DNA from: an uncultured Celeribacter sp.
GTDB lineage: Bacteria > Pseudomonadota > Alphaproteobacteria > Rhodobacterales > Rhodobacteraceae
Length of the DNA stretch: 64,000 nt
Assembly (NCBI RefSeq): GCF_963676475.1
Contig: NZ_OY781106.1
Coordinates: 2,294,001-2,358,000 of the forward strand
Direction of reading: 5' to 3'
In this document: in pieces, positions 9,374 through 18,280 of the stretch
Layout of the letters: each line of letters opens with the position of its first letter
Numbering within the stretch: position 1 is the stretch's first letter
Program-made: the position numbers and the translations under genes
The notes under the pieces: generated by a model
What the model was told of the DNA's origin: nothing
Database searches by the model: none
What the model saw: only the letters and a program-made list of their open reading frames with translations

Positions 9374-10297
9374 TCAGTACCGGATTTTCGGGTCGATCCA
9401 TCCGTAGACGATATCGACGACAAGGTTGAACAGGATGGTGAGCGCGCCGACGAGGATCGTGACCCCCATCATCACCGCGTAATCGCGGTTGAGTGCACTG
9501 TCGACAAAGGCTTTGCCGATGCCGCCCGTGGAGAAATAGATGTCCACGATCACCGAGCCGGTGATCATCGAAACGAAAGCCGGGCCGAGATAAGAGATCA
9601 CCGGCAAAAGCGCAGGCTTCAACGCATGGCGCAGGATCACGCGATGCGCCGGGAGGCCCTTGGCCCGCGCGGTGCGGATGTGGTTGGAGTTCAACACTTC
9701 TAACATCGAGGACCGCATGATCCGGGCGATTGAGGCCATGTAGGAGGTGGAGAGCGCGATCACTGGCATGATCCAGTAACTTGGGTCCGAGAACCGCCAG
9801 CCGCCGCCCGGCAACCAGCCGAGGATCAGGGTGAAGACGATGACGAGGATCGGCGCCATGACGAAGTTCGGCAGCACCTGCGCGCCGATCGACACGCCGA
9901 CCGCGAAATAGTCGATGATCGTGTTGTGTTTGACGGCGGCGACGGCCCCCAAAGTGACGCCCGCGACCACCGCCACGAGGAAAGAGACGAAGCCATAGGT
10001 CAGCGTGACCGGAAAGCCCTGCGCGATGATTTCGTTGACGGTGCGGTCCTTGTAGACAAAGGACGGGCCGAAATCGAAATGCGCCACGATACCCCAGATG
10101 TAACTGGCGATCTGTTTCCACAGAGGTTGGTCGAGACCGTATTTGGCATTGAGATTGGCGAGCACCTGCGCGGGCAGCTCGCGTTCCTGCGTGAAGGGGC
10201 CGCCGGGGGCCGCATGCATCAGCAGGAATGAGAATATAATCAGCAGGAGCAGCGTCGGAATGGCAATCGCCAGACGCTTGAGAATGTAAACAATCAT
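9374..10297 (-). CDS. oppB: Oligo/dipeptide ABC transporter permease (OppB/DppB)
   Basis: This permease of about 307 residues starts 'MIVYILKRLAIAIPTLLLLIIFSFLLMH', the standard OppB N-terminal helix. It holds the family segment 'PGGPFTQERELPAQVLANL' and the ATPase-contact loop 'HIRTARAKGLPAHRVILRHALKP'. The ATG at 10297 is preferred to the one at 10333 because it matches the usual N-terminus. It lies 69 bases after the binding-protein gene and heads the membrane part of the operon. Confidence 0.92.
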   Translation of the reverse strand: MIVYILKRLAIAIPTLLLLIIFSFLLMHAAPGGPFTQERELPAQVLANLNAKYGLDQPLWKQIASYIWGIVAHFDFGPSFVYKDRTVNEIIAQGFPVTLTYGFVSFLVAVVAGVTLGAVAAVKHNTIIDYFAVGVSIGAQVLPNFVMAPILVIVFTLILGWLPGGGWRFSDPSYWIMPVIALSTSYMASIARIMRSSMLEVLNSNHIRTARAKGLPAHRVILRHALKPALLPVISYLGPAFVSMITGSVIVDIYFSTGGIGKAFVDSALNRDYAVMMGVTILVGALTILFNLVVDIVYGWIDPKIRY

Positions 10298-10366
10298 ATG
10301 GGGTGTCCCTATGGGTGGACGCGGGAATTTCATAGCCCCCGCGTCCGGCCTGTTTTTAAGCCGAGA

Positions 10367-11977
10367 TCACTCAGCGACGCGGTAGAGGTCTTTGCCGTAC
10401 CAGGTCTGCATCACGTTCTCTGTCGGCAGGCCCTTGATGTCCGCCGCAATCATGTCGACCTTAGCATAGTGGTAGATCGGAATAAATGGCATCTCCGTCG
10501 CAAGGATCTGTTCGGCCTGGGTGTAGAGCGGTTGCGGATCGGCCGCCGTCTTCGATTCTTTCATGATCGCATCGTAATCGTCATTAAAGAACTCACCGTT
10601 GTTGTGGCCCGAGTAGGAGGTGAAGAAGTCGAGATAGGTCGAGGCTTCGTTGTAGTCACCGCACCAGGCATAGCGCGCCAGATCGAAGTCCTGGTTCTGC
10701 ATGCGGTCGGTGTGCACCTTCCACTCCATATTGTTGAGCGTCAGGTTGATGCCGAGCGGGCGATAGAACTGCTGTGCCGCGATGGCGATTTTTTTGTGGC
10801 TCTCATCCGTATTGTAGTTGAGCGTCAGATCGAGCGGGTTGTCCGGCCCATAGCCCGCTTCGGCCAGAAGCTCTTTGGCCTTGGCCGTGCGCTCCTCTTG
10901 GGTCCAATGAGAATATTCGATGTCCGGCATGACAAAGCCCGCGGTCGCCCAATGGGTCCAGTTGTAGGAGGCGCGTTGGCCGCCCTGAAGGATGTTGTCC
11001 ACCACGATGTCGCGGTTCATCGCATAGGACAGCGCCTTGCGCACACGCACGTCTTTGAGCGCTTCCGGGCCCTTGTCCGACAGGTTCATGTTGTAGATGT
11101 AGGAACAGGAATAGGGCAGCGAGGTCGCCTCGTCCGGATATTCCGCTTTCAGGCGGGGATACTGGCCGGCGGGGATTTGCACTCGGTCCAGCTCGCCCGC
11201 GAGGTAGCGGGTCAGCGCCTGATTGTTGTCATTGATCGTCAGCGCGGTCAGATGGGTCATCACCGTCTTGTCGGCATCCCAATAGGTGGCGGATTTGTCC
11301 ATCTCGACGCGTTCGCCAAGGATATGCTCGGACAGGGTATAGGCGCCGTTCGACACCATGTTTTCCGGTTTGGTCCAGTCGGAGCCGAATGCCTCGATCA
11401 CGTCCTGGCGTACCGGGAAGGTGGAACCATGCACCAGCATCTGCGGGAAATAGGGCAGCGGCGTCTCGATCGTCACCTCAAGCGTGTGATCGTCGATGGC
11501 TTTGACGCCCAGATCGGAGGGCGGCAGCTCGCCTGCGGTGATTTTCGACGCGTTCACCACCTGCATGAGTTCCATGTACCAGGCATATTCCGACGCGGTC
11601 GCCGGATCGGCCAGACGCTGCCAGGCGTAGACGAAATCTCCCGCCGTCACCGGCTTGCCGTCGGACCAAACGGCTTCGGGGCGCAGGTGGAAAGTATAGG
11701 TCAGGCCATCGTCGGACAGATCATGGCTTAGCGCCACGCCCGGAATGATGTCGCCCTTGATGTCTTCGTTATAGAGGCCTTCGAACAGGTTGCGCAGAAT
11801 GTCGGAACCTTCGATGTCCGTGTTGATCTGCGGGTCCATGGATTTGATCGCGTCCAGAAGCCAGAACGTATAGGTCTGGTTTTCGGAAAGCACGGTGCCT
11901 TCCGGGACGTCGGCTGCGAACGCTGCGGGCGTGGCGGCAAGGATCGCCAGCGCGGACAAAGCGGTGGTGAGTTTCAT
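10367..11977 (-). CDS. oppA: Peptide ABC transporter substrate-binding protein (OppA type)
   Basis: This 536-residue periplasmic binding protein has a signal peptide cleaved near 'PAAFAADV' and the SBP_bac_5 layout: 'SMDPQINTDIEGSDILRNLFEGLY', 'GLTYTFHLRPEAVWSDGKPVTAGDFVYAWQRLADP' and a C-terminal 'PFIPIYHYAKVDM'. These match OppA, which binds oligopeptides of varied sequence, rather than the shorter nickel or dipeptide types. It is the first gene of the operon, with the strongest expected expression. A Shine-Dalgarno-like AGGTCC lies just upstream of the ATG. The long upstream gap probably holds the promoter. Confidence 0.93.
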   Translation of the reverse strand: MKLTTALSALAILAATPAAFAADVPEGTVLSENQTYTFWLLDAIKSMDPQINTDIEGSDILRNLFEGLYNEDIKGDIIPGVALSHDLSDDGLTYTFHLRPEAVWSDGKPVTAGDFVYAWQRLADPATASEYAWYMELMQVVNASKITAGELPPSDLGVKAIDDHTLEVTIETPLPYFPQMLVHGSTFPVRQDVIEAFGSDWTKPENMVSNGAYTLSEHILGERVEMDKSATYWDADKTVMTHLTALTINDNNQALTRYLAGELDRVQIPAGQYPRLKAEYPDEATSLPYSCSYIYNMNLSDKGPEALKDVRVRKALSYAMNRDIVVDNILQGGQRASYNWTHWATAGFVMPDIEYSHWTQEERTAKAKELLAEAGYGPDNPLDLTLNYNTDESHKKIAIAAQQFYRPLGINLTLNNMEWKVHTDRMQNQDFDLARYAWCGDYNEASTYLDFFTSYSGHNNGEFFNDDYDAIMKESKTAADPQPLYTQAEQILATEMPFIPIYHYAKVDMIAADIKGLPTENVMQTWYGKDLYRVAE

Positions 11978-12520
11978 ACAAGGACCTCCTATGGGTTTTT
12001 ATAAACTGCGGGCCCGGACGCAAACAGTCCGGTAAGCCGTTTGCCGGTGCCCGAATGACATTCAGGGAAATGCATCTTTTCCCGGAACACAAGTGTGACC
12101 CGACGTGTGTTGATCACGAAATGGCGGAAAGACGTGAATAATTTTGAGATGCCGTTCTTTCCCTTAGGTCAAAAGTCATTCGCCTGGCGATAATGCTCTA
12201 CGTTCGGTTCCCTCTTTTGCTGAGAGGCAGGATCGCATCGACGCGATACGGACAAATCCGCACGAGAAATCGTTAAGCCTTTGTTCTGAGGGTGTCTGGA
12301 GACATCAGCGCAGCGAAAGCGTACGTCGTTTCGCTCTCCCGACCACGGGCAACAACGAGATCTCGTAAGCACAGCGAATGACCGATTCGGTGAAACTGCA
12401 TCGCGGTGTAACCTGACGCGATGAAGGGATGGTATGGGCCGTTCGTTGCACATGTTACTTTCGGCAAAGCTGGCGGATCAGGAGCAGAAAATCCATCTCA
12501 CTCAAATTCCTAAACCCACT
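11978..12520 (-). other. Intergenic region upstream of oppA, no gene recognised
   Basis: Roughly 540 bases with no frame I can support. The part next to oppA should carry its promoter and leader, but I see no convincing -35/-10 pair or operator. The section from about 12170 to 12470 has short open frames on both strands whose translations match nothing I know. It grades into the gene-fragment patch that begins at 12521. Confidence 0.5.
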
Positions 12521-12817
12521 TCAAAGAGCCTTGAGAGCTGCGATGTGAGGCTTTCTTGACAGGTCCCAGTATGGGATGCTGGCGTAGACGTGAAGCTGAT
12601 CGACGTAATCCTCTCCAAGATTGTGTTCGAGGAAACCGGCGATGATTAAAGCGAGATGCCAGTCAAATGAAGTAAGATCGTCCTGCGTTCCTGAGGCGAG
12701 GTAGGTGGTCGCGATAAAGCTTTTGTCCTGCGCCTTGATCTTGAAACTATTGATGCTGTCAAGCCGTTGGAAGATGCCGGTATGGCGCCGGGCGATCGCA
12801 GAGTTTAGGTGCTGGAC
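12521..12817 (-). pseudogene. C-terminal fragment, possibly gamma-glutamylcyclotransferase-like
   Basis: A minus-strand frame with no start codon runs from about 12817 to a TGA at 12521. It contains 'FIATTYLASGTQDD', 'SFDWHLALIIAGFLEHNLGEDYV' and a tail 'KPHIAALKAL'. The pattern 'ATTYxA... YDWxLALVIAGAxxHGLPxDYV' is one I associate with gamma-glutamylcyclotransferase-family proteins of Rhodobacterales. The N-terminal half, with the catalytic site, is missing, cut off by a stop. Identification is tentative. Confidence 0.4.
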
Positions 12818-12884
12818 CTTTTATACCCGCGTGGCGTTGAACCTGGCGATGAATGTGTTTCGCGGCATGGCCGTGCAGGCGGTG

Positions 12885-13268
12885 CTGCGCAGGAATGAGA
12901 CCCGGGAACCACAGGGTCTCACGGATGACGCCCTCACCATCGGTGTGATGGGGCCGCTCTCCGGCAATGCGTCGTCCTATAGCAAAGCCCTGATCGGCAT
13001 GATGGCCTATCACGACAAGGTCAACGAAGAGGGGGGCGTGCATGGCCGCAAACAGGTCGCGGTTCAGGAAGACACCGCCTGCGACAGCGCCAAAAGCCTC
13101 GTCGTCGCCAAGAAACTGATCTCCCAAGACGAAGTGTTTATGCTTCAGGGCAACTCCTGCTCCGGTGTGGCTCTGGCCCTGCGTCCGACCATCGAAGAAG
13201 CCGGGCTGCGGTGGATCGTCGCCCATGCGGTGAGCGACTCGATCTCCGATCCGCTGGCCAATTGCGTC
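12885..13268 (+). pseudogene. Fragment of a branched-chain amino acid-type ABC substrate-binding protein
   Basis: The frame holds 'LTIGVMGPLSGNASSYSKALIGMMAYHDKVNEEGGVHGRK', 'VVAKKLISQDEVFMLQGNSCSGVALALRPTIEE' and 'SDSISDP', matching the first lobe of LivK/Peripla_BP_6 proteins. Only about 130 of the expected 370-400 residues survive, and there is no signal peptide. The frame runs directly into luciferase-like monooxygenase sequence, so this is a deletion product joining two unrelated genes. Nothing suggests that the chimeric frame is expressed usefully. Confidence 0.65.
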
Positions 13269-13693
13269 TCGCTTGCGATCGCCGCAGAGCGGGCGGGGTA
13301 TCACCGCTATTGGGTGGCTGAGCCTTACGCGGTGATGGCAGCGTCTGTGCCGCCGCAAGCGACGAGGCGGCGGCCTATCTGCGGACCTCACATCCTCAGG
13401 CTTTTGCCAATATCGTGACCAACAATCGCGGCAAATTGCCGAAACCCTCTCTCGAAGCGGTGGCGAGGATGCCCCATCCGTTGCGGGCGCAGGTCGACCG
13501 CATGCTGAGCTGTGCCGCCGTGGGCGGACCTGAAACGCTTGGAGGACAGATTTCTACGCTGATCGAACAGTATCAGCCTGACGAGTTGATGGTCACGGGG
13601 ATGATCCACGATCAGGCGGTCCGTATTCGCTCCTTCGAAATCGCCGCGGAGGTCATGCGGGGTCTGTCTCTGGTGATGCGCCATAAAATCTAG
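13269..13693 (+). pseudogene. Luciferase-like flavin monooxygenase, internal deletion and frameshift
   Basis: The first part, 'LAIAAERAGYHRYWVAEPYAV', is the N-terminal signature of LLM-class (bacterial luciferase-like) flavin-dependent monooxygenases. After a frame change near 13340 the C-terminal signature follows: 'ASDEAAAYLRTS', 'MLSCAAVGGPETLGGQISTLIEQYQPDELMVTGMIHDQAVRIRSFEIAAEVM'. The middle 150 or so residues are missing. It is joined upstream to the ABC binding-protein fragment and its stop overlaps the end of the opposite-strand monooxygenase fragment. Confidence 0.65.
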
Positions 13694-13830
13694 GGGGCTG
13701 GTGAACGGGCTGAAGAGCCGAAAACCATGAGCAGGTTCGCAAAGCCCGACACGACAAAGCCCGCATAGATATGAGGGCCATCCGACCATTCATCCTTGAG
13801 TTCGATGGCATCGCGGCCCCTGACACTGGT
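13690..13830 (-). pseudogene. Fragment of a flavin-containing (Baeyer-Villiger type) monooxygenase
   Basis: A short minus-strand frame reads 'VRGRDAIELKDEWSDGPHIYAGFVVSGFANLLMVFGSSARSP'. This resembles the C-terminal 'L.DxW..GPxTYLG....GFPNLFxxxGPxSP' block of Baeyer-Villiger monooxygenases such as cyclohexanone monooxygenase. It is bounded by stops at both ends. Only about 45 of over 500 residues are left, so this is a relic; the family call rests on one conserved block. Confidence 0.45.
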
Positions 13831-13859
13831 TCAAGATGCGTTGCGTCAATTTCTGCGTT

Positions 13860-14792
13860 TCAGTGAGGCTTGGGCGCGTCACGACGCAGTGTGTCAGAAG
13901 GGCGCTCGCCAAACATGGCGCGATAGGTCTGGGAAAACCGACCCCAATGATAGTAACCGAATTCCATGCTGATATCCGACACTTTCGTGTCACGCGGGTC
14001 TGACAAGCGGAGGCGACGATGCACTTCGCTCAGACGGCGCCCTTTGAGCAAGTCGTCAAGCGTCATCCCCGTCCGTTCCAGACAGCAGGCCCGCAGGTCC
14101 GCACGATCCCGCTCCAACAATTTTGACAGATGGCTGACGCTGAGCTTTTCGAAAGGAAGCGTGTCGCAAGCCACAAGAATATCCGACATCAACCCGCGTG
14201 GGGATTTGCGCAGGTGGTGTCGCGTGGCGTCACGCGCCCATAGCGAAATGCGGTCGATCAACAGATCCGGCGCCAGATCCAGAACGGGTTGTTGCGCGAG
14301 ACCCTGACGCGCACTCTCTATCAGCGTCAACATCCAGTCCGCGATGCCATGGCTGGCCTGCGGCGGAATAGGGTTCGACCCTCTTGCGATCTCTTCCGAG
14401 AGGGCGGTGTCGGGCAGTGTGAGCATGATGTAATCCGCATGGCTGTCGGTGAAGATGTGATACTCTTCGTCTGCGACATGGATCATACCGGTCCCCGCGC
14501 CAATCGCATTGGCCTGACCGGCCATCGACAGCCGTTTGCCAAGCGAAAATCCGACGCAGATGGAGCCATCGGGAACACGATAGAAGTTCTCCATCTTTTG
14601 GTTCACTGTCTCGCGGTAGAGCGAAATCTCATCCCATTCCAATGCCGCGATGTGCCCCTCGAACGCACCCGGTGACAATTGCCGATAGAGCTGTTTCCAA
14701 CCGTCGAGACCGCGCTCTTGGTCGACGAAGTTGTCATATTGAACTTCTCTCACGAGGGTCTTGTCCTTGAGGCATGTGTGCATTGTAAGCAT
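13860..14792 (-). CDS. AraC family transcriptional regulator
   Basis: This 310-residue regulator has an N-terminal sensory half (residues 1-200, no recognised ligand fold) and two C-terminal helix-turn-helix motifs ('LSVSHLSKLLERDRADLRACC' and 'KVSDISMEFGYYHWGRFSQTYRAMFGERPSDTLRRD'), typical of AraC/XylS activators. It is divergent from mauB with 183 bases between them, which fits control of the amine dehydrogenase operon by an amine or aldehyde signal. That link is from position only. Starts at 14792 or 14783 are both possible. Confidence 0.88.
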   Translation of the reverse strand: MLTMHTCLKDKTLVREVQYDNFVDQERGLDGWKQLYRQLSPGAFEGHIAALEWDEISLYRETVNQKMENFYRVPDGSICVGFSLGKRLSMAGQANAIGAGTGMIHVADEEYHIFTDSHADYIMLTLPDTALSEEIARGSNPIPPQASHGIADWMLTLIESARQGLAQQPVLDLAPDLLIDRISLWARDATRHHLRKSPRGLMSDILVACDTLPFEKLSVSHLSKLLERDRADLRACCLERTGMTLDDLLKGRRLSEVHRRLRLSDPRDTKVSDISMEFGYYHWGRFSQTYRAMFGERPSDTLRRDAPKPH

Positions 14793-14975
14793 CCAATTTT
14801 GAATGTTTTTCTTTCTTCAAGACGCATGGAGGAGGGGCACGTCAAGCTTGGCGGACCCTAAAAGGGCGAGATTCACGTGCCGCATATTTTATGAGCGAAA
14901 TAGCCGGATCAAAGCGGATAGCGCGGGCTAATCGCCAGCGCCTAAGCTGATTGCGAGACCATCACCAGGAGACAG

Positions 14976-16115
14976 ATGATGAAATCTACAACCGCCGCTT
15001 TCGTGGCGCTTGCTGCATTGACCGGACCGGCTTTTGCACAAGACGCCATTGAACCCGAAACCCTCACCGTCAAGGAAACGATCGACGAAGGCCCGAATCT
15101 GTTCGTGCTTTCTCAGGAGTGGAGAGGCCCGTCCTCGATCAACGTGTTGGGCGCCGAAGATTTCGCGATGAAGGGCAACATGGGCCCGGGCACCACCGCA
15201 CAGATGGTGCTCTCTGCCGATGGCAAGACGATGTACACCACCTCGGTCTATTTCGAACGCTACACCTACGGCCCGATCACCAACGTCTTCCACACCTGGG
15301 ACGTTGACACGCTCAAGATCAAAAGCGAGTTCGAATTCGGCGTGAAGATGGCGCAGGTGGAAAGCCAGCCGGTGTTGCTCGCGCTCTCCTCTGACGAGGC
15401 CTACGCGCTGGTGCAGAACGCGACGCCCGCGACCTCCGTGTCGGTGATCGACATCGCTGCCGGAAGCGCGTTGGCCGAAATTCCGACGCCGGGTTGCTGG
15501 GGCATCTTCCCCTCGACCTCTGGCATGAAATTCACCACGATCTGCGGGGATGGCAGCTTCCAGACCTATGCTTATGCCGCCGATGGCACCTTTGGCGATC
15601 CGGGCAAGTCGGAGAAGATTTTTGACGTCGATGACGACGCGCTTTTCACCAATGGCGTGCGCGTGGGCGAGACCCTCGTTTACGTGTCCTATAACGGCAA
15701 CCTCTATGTCGTCGATGACAGCGGTGAGGTGCCGGTCCTGTCCGAGACCATCGCCCTGACCGAAGGTGTGCTCGGCAAATGGGCGCCGTCCGGTTCCGAG
15801 TTGATCGCCTATAACGCGCCGACCAACACCGCTTTCGTGCTGATGCACTCCGGGTCCTATGACGGGTCGCACAAAAACGGAGCCGAGCAAATCTGGGCCG
15901 TGGATATGGACAGCAAAACCGTCGTCGGACGCGCCACCGCGCATCATGAAAACGGGCTGATGGTGACCCAGACCGAAGAGCCGATGCTCTATGGCGCCAA
16001 TGAGGAAGGCGACGTCTATCTCTACTCCGTCGAGATGGGCGACGAGGTCTTCCTTGAGGTGGCCGAAGAGTTCAACATCGCCGGCTGGCCGACCATCATG
16101 GAGCTGGATCGCTGA
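14976..16115 (+). CDS. mauB: Amine dehydrogenase large (beta-propeller) subunit
   Basis: This 379-residue periplasmic protein has a signal peptide cleaved near 'TGPAFAQDA' and the seven-bladed propeller typical of methylamine/aromatic amine dehydrogenase heavy chains. Recognisable blocks are 'QMVLSADGKTMYTTSVYFERYTYGPITNV' and 'TPGCWGIFPSTSGMKF'. It forms an alpha2beta2 enzyme with the small TTQ-bearing subunit (17279-17800) and oxidises primary amines to aldehyde and ammonia. A Shine-Dalgarno AGGAGA precedes the ATG; a second ATG lies one codon later. Sequence alone does not decide between methylamine and arylalkylamine as substrate. Confidence 0.88.
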   Translation: MMKSTTAAFVALAALTGPAFAQDAIEPETLTVKETIDEGPNLFVLSQEWRGPSSINVLGAEDFAMKGNMGPGTTAQMVLSADGKTMYTTSVYFERYTYGPITNVFHTWDVDTLKIKSEFEFGVKMAQVESQPVLLALSSDEAYALVQNATPATSVSVIDIAAGSALAEIPTPGCWGIFPSTSGMKFTTICGDGSFQTYAYAADGTFGDPGKSEKIFDVDDDALFTNGVRVGETLVYVSYNGNLYVVDDSGEVPVLSETIALTEGVLGKWAPSGSELIAYNAPTNTAFVLMHSGSYDGSHKNGAEQIWAVDMDSKTVVGRATAHHENGLMVTQTEEPMLYGANEEGDVYLYSVEMGDEVFLEVAEEFNIAGWPTIMELDR

Positions 16116-16642
16116 TGGGAGACCTGTCGCACCTCACCTCTGCAACCTTGACGAGCTTTCTCGTGCTCGTCTTGGCGCGCGCGGCCTGGCACAAATGGCA
16201 GGCCTACTATGAAACGGTGGGATTTGCGCAGGGCTATGGGCTTGTGCCGCGTCATATGGTGCCCTTGATCGTGCGCGGACTGATGGGGACCGAGGCCCTC
16301 ACCGTTCTCGCACTCCTGCTCCCCTTCACCCGCCCCTTCGGCGGACTGATGACGGCAGGTTTGTTCTTGGGCTACGGCGCTTTGATGGCAGCGGCTTTGC
16401 TGCGCGGGCAGACGGAGATCGACTGTGGCTGCGGTGGCACGCCGCAGATGGTCTCCGGCCTCACCCTCGGGCGCAATGCCGTTTTGAGCGCCATGGCTCT
16501 GGCTGTTGCGATGATCACCACCGGGCCGGTCGGTCCCGCAGGTGCGATCATGGCGATCACCGCCGGGATCACGCTTTTCGCCATCTACGGCGTGGCGGAA
16601 AAACTCGCTTCCCATCTCCCCCACATCCGGCAGGCCGGATGA
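16115..16642 (+). CDS. mauE: Methylamine utilisation protein MauE (membrane maturation factor)
   Basis: This 175-residue membrane protein has four to five hydrophobic segments and the 'CGCGG' motif ('TEIDCGCGGTPQMV') characteristic of MauE. MauE and MauD are needed for formation of the disulfide-rich small subunit in the periplasm; without them the small subunit is degraded. The start codon overlaps the mauB stop by one base, showing translational coupling. Order mauB-mauE-mauD-mauA matches known amine dehydrogenase operons. Confidence 0.88.
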   Translation: MGDLSHLTSATLTSFLVLVLARAAWHKWQAYYETVGFAQGYGLVPRHMVPLIVRGLMGTEALTVLALLLPFTRPFGGLMTAGLFLGYGALMAAALLRGQTEIDCGCGGTPQMVSGLTLGRNAVLSAMALAVAMITTGPVGPAGAIMAITAGITLFAIYGVAEKLASHLPHIRQAG

Positions 16643-16658
16643 GAGAGGACAGAACGAT

Positions 16659-17276
16659 ATGAATATACTTATCTTTTCCAACATCGCGCTTTGGGTCGTC
16701 GTGCTGGTACAGATCGCGATCATCTTCGCGCTCGCCCGCCAGATCGGCATCCTGTTCGAACGGGTCTCTCCGGTCGGCGCGATGATTTCGGACAGCGGGC
16801 CGGACATCGACGAAGCCGTACCGAACATGACCCTGCCCAATCTGAACGGGCCGGAATTTGCATTGGGCGGGCCGGAAGGGCGGGCACAACTCGTGTTCTT
16901 CCTGTCCACCACCTGTCCGATCTGCAAGGCGCTCTTGCCCGCGATCAAATCGATCCGGGACGATGAGCATGGCTGGCTCGATGTTGCGCTGGCCTCCGAC
17001 GGGCGCGAAGCGGCGCATCGTCGGCTCATCGAGGCGGAAGATCTCGCGTCTTTCCCCTATGCGCTGTCCTCCGATCTCGGCATGACCTTCAAGGTCGCAA
17101 AACTGCCCTTTGCCGTGCTCATCGGGCCGGACGGCAAGGTGCGCGCCAAGGGTCTCGTGAACTCCCGTGAACAGCTCGAAAGCCTGTTCACCGCCTCCGA
17201 GACCGGCATCCCCTCTTACCAGGCTGCGGTCGCCCAGCAGATGGGCGCCACTCAATTTTCCTCCGAAAGGATCTGA
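16659..17276 (+). CDS. mauD: Methylamine utilisation protein MauD (thioredoxin-like)
   Basis: This protein of about 205 residues has an N-terminal membrane anchor ('IALWVVVLVQIAIIFALARQIGILFERV') and a periplasmic thioredoxin-like domain with the redox motif 'STTCPICKALLP' and a cis-proline region 'AKLPFAVLIGPDG'. It is thought to form or isomerise disulfides in the small subunit. I choose the ATG at 16659, which gives the canonical MauD N-terminus; a longer frame from 16542 lies inside mauE. It sits 2 bases before mauA. Confidence 0.9.
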   Translation: MNILIFSNIALWVVVLVQIAIIFALARQIGILFERVSPVGAMISDSGPDIDEAVPNMTLPNLNGPEFALGGPEGRAQLVFFLSTTCPICKALLPAIKSIRDDEHGWLDVALASDGREAAHRRLIEAEDLASFPYALSSDLGMTFKVAKLPFAVLIGPDGKVRAKGLVNSREQLESLFTASETGIPSYQAAVAQQMGATQFSSERI

Positions 17277-17278
17277 TT

Positions 17279-17800
17279 ATGACCAGACTGATCGACAAAC
17301 TTCTCAAGACCCTCGACAAAAGCGTCGAAACCGGTGCCCGCACCGCCGCGCGCAACCTTGGCCGCCGCAGCTTCATGGCGAAGGCCGGGGCTTCGGTTCT
17401 GGGGGCCGCCGTTGCGACCCCGATCCTGCCTTTTGATCGTCGCGCCAACGCCTCTGAGCTGCCGGAGGACGAATGCGCCTACTGGCGCCACTGTGCCCTC
17501 GACGGCAACCTGTGTTCGACCTCCGGCGGCTCTTTGACGCAATGTCCTCCGGGCTCGTCGGCGTCGTCGGTGTCCTGGGTCGGCACTTGCACCAACCCGG
17601 ACGACGGCAAGGATTACCTCGTGTCCTACAACGATTGCTGCGGCAAACCGTCGGTGGATTCCGCAACCTTCTGCTACACCTCCGAAGGCGAGCGTCCGGG
17701 CTATCGCATGGGGCTCTACAACGACATCAACTGGTGCATGGCGAATACCGACAAAGGCTATCACTGCACGGTTTCCGTGGTTGTGGGCTTGGCGGAGTAA
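17279..17800 (+). CDS. mauA: Amine dehydrogenase small subunit (TTQ cofactor), cysteine-poor variant
   Basis: This 173-residue precursor has a twin-arginine leader ('LGRRSFMAKAGASVLGAAVA') and the mature small-subunit fold beginning 'CAYWRHCALDGNLC'. The two tryptophans that are crosslinked into tryptophan tryptophylquinone are in 'SVSWVGTC' and 'NDINWCMAN', and the neighbouring Asp of 'YNDCCGK' is kept. Unusually it has only 10 cysteines in the mature part. The usual 'CSCCGG' is 'CSTSGG', and the 'CCGK..CGRC.C' block is 'CCGKPSVDSATFC'. Four cysteines are therefore gone, probably two disulfide pairs. Otherwise it looks functional and complete. Confidence 0.9.
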   Translation: MTRLIDKLLKTLDKSVETGARTAARNLGRRSFMAKAGASVLGAAVATPILPFDRRANASELPEDECAYWRHCALDGNLCSTSGGSLTQCPPGSSASSVSWVGTCTNPDDGKDYLVSYNDCCGKPSVDSATFCYTSEGERPGYRMGLYNDINWCMANTDKGYHCTVSVVVGLAE

Positions 17801-17806
17801 TCTGAC

Positions 17807-18256
17807 GTGCGCCTTTTGACGACACTCACGGGGGCTGTGGCGACCGCCATGGCCCTCCTCGCCCTCCCGGTCTCGGCAGAGACGCCGGAGGAGCTGTTTA
17901 ACACTCATTGCGCCGCCTGTCACAACACGGGCGGCATCGGCAATCCGGGCCTTGCCCCGCCGTTGAACCGCCCCGTCTTTTGGCAAGCCCTTGGCGACAC
18001 CGCGCCCGAATATCTCGCCGGCGTGATGGTGTCGGGAATGGCGGGCAAACTGGAGGTGCAGGGCCAGATGTACATCGGCCTGATCATGCCGCCAGTGGCC
18101 AGCACCACCGACGCGGAACTGGTCGAGATCGGCACTTGGGTGCTTCAAACGCTCGGAGAAACCGAAGGCGTCATGACGCAGGCGCGTCTCGATGCGGCGC
18201 GGGAGGTGCGCCCCTCTCATGCCGATCTGCGGGCCATGCGCCCGGCAGTCGATTAA
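17807..18256 (+). CDS. Monoheme cytochrome c, amine dehydrogenase cluster
   Basis: This 149-residue protein has a signal peptide (cleavage near 'VSAETPEE') and one heme c site 'CAACH'; a likely axial methionine is in 'LIMPPVA'. It starts with GTG at 17807, six bases after mauA. Small c-type cytochromes often follow the small-subunit gene in aromatic amine dehydrogenase clusters. It may take electrons from the TTQ enzyme, directly or after a copper protein; no amicyanin or azurin gene is present here. It has one heme and is far shorter than the diheme MauG maturase. Confidence 0.85.
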   Translation: MRLLTTLTGAVATAMALLALPVSAETPEELFNTHCAACHNTGGIGNPGLAPPLNRPVFWQALGDTAPEYLAGVMVSGMAGKLEVQGQMYIGLIMPPVASTTDAELVEIGTWVLQTLGETEGVMTQARLDAAREVRPSHADLRAMRPAVD

Positions 18257-18280
18257 GCCCTTGGACGGAAAGGAATGAGC

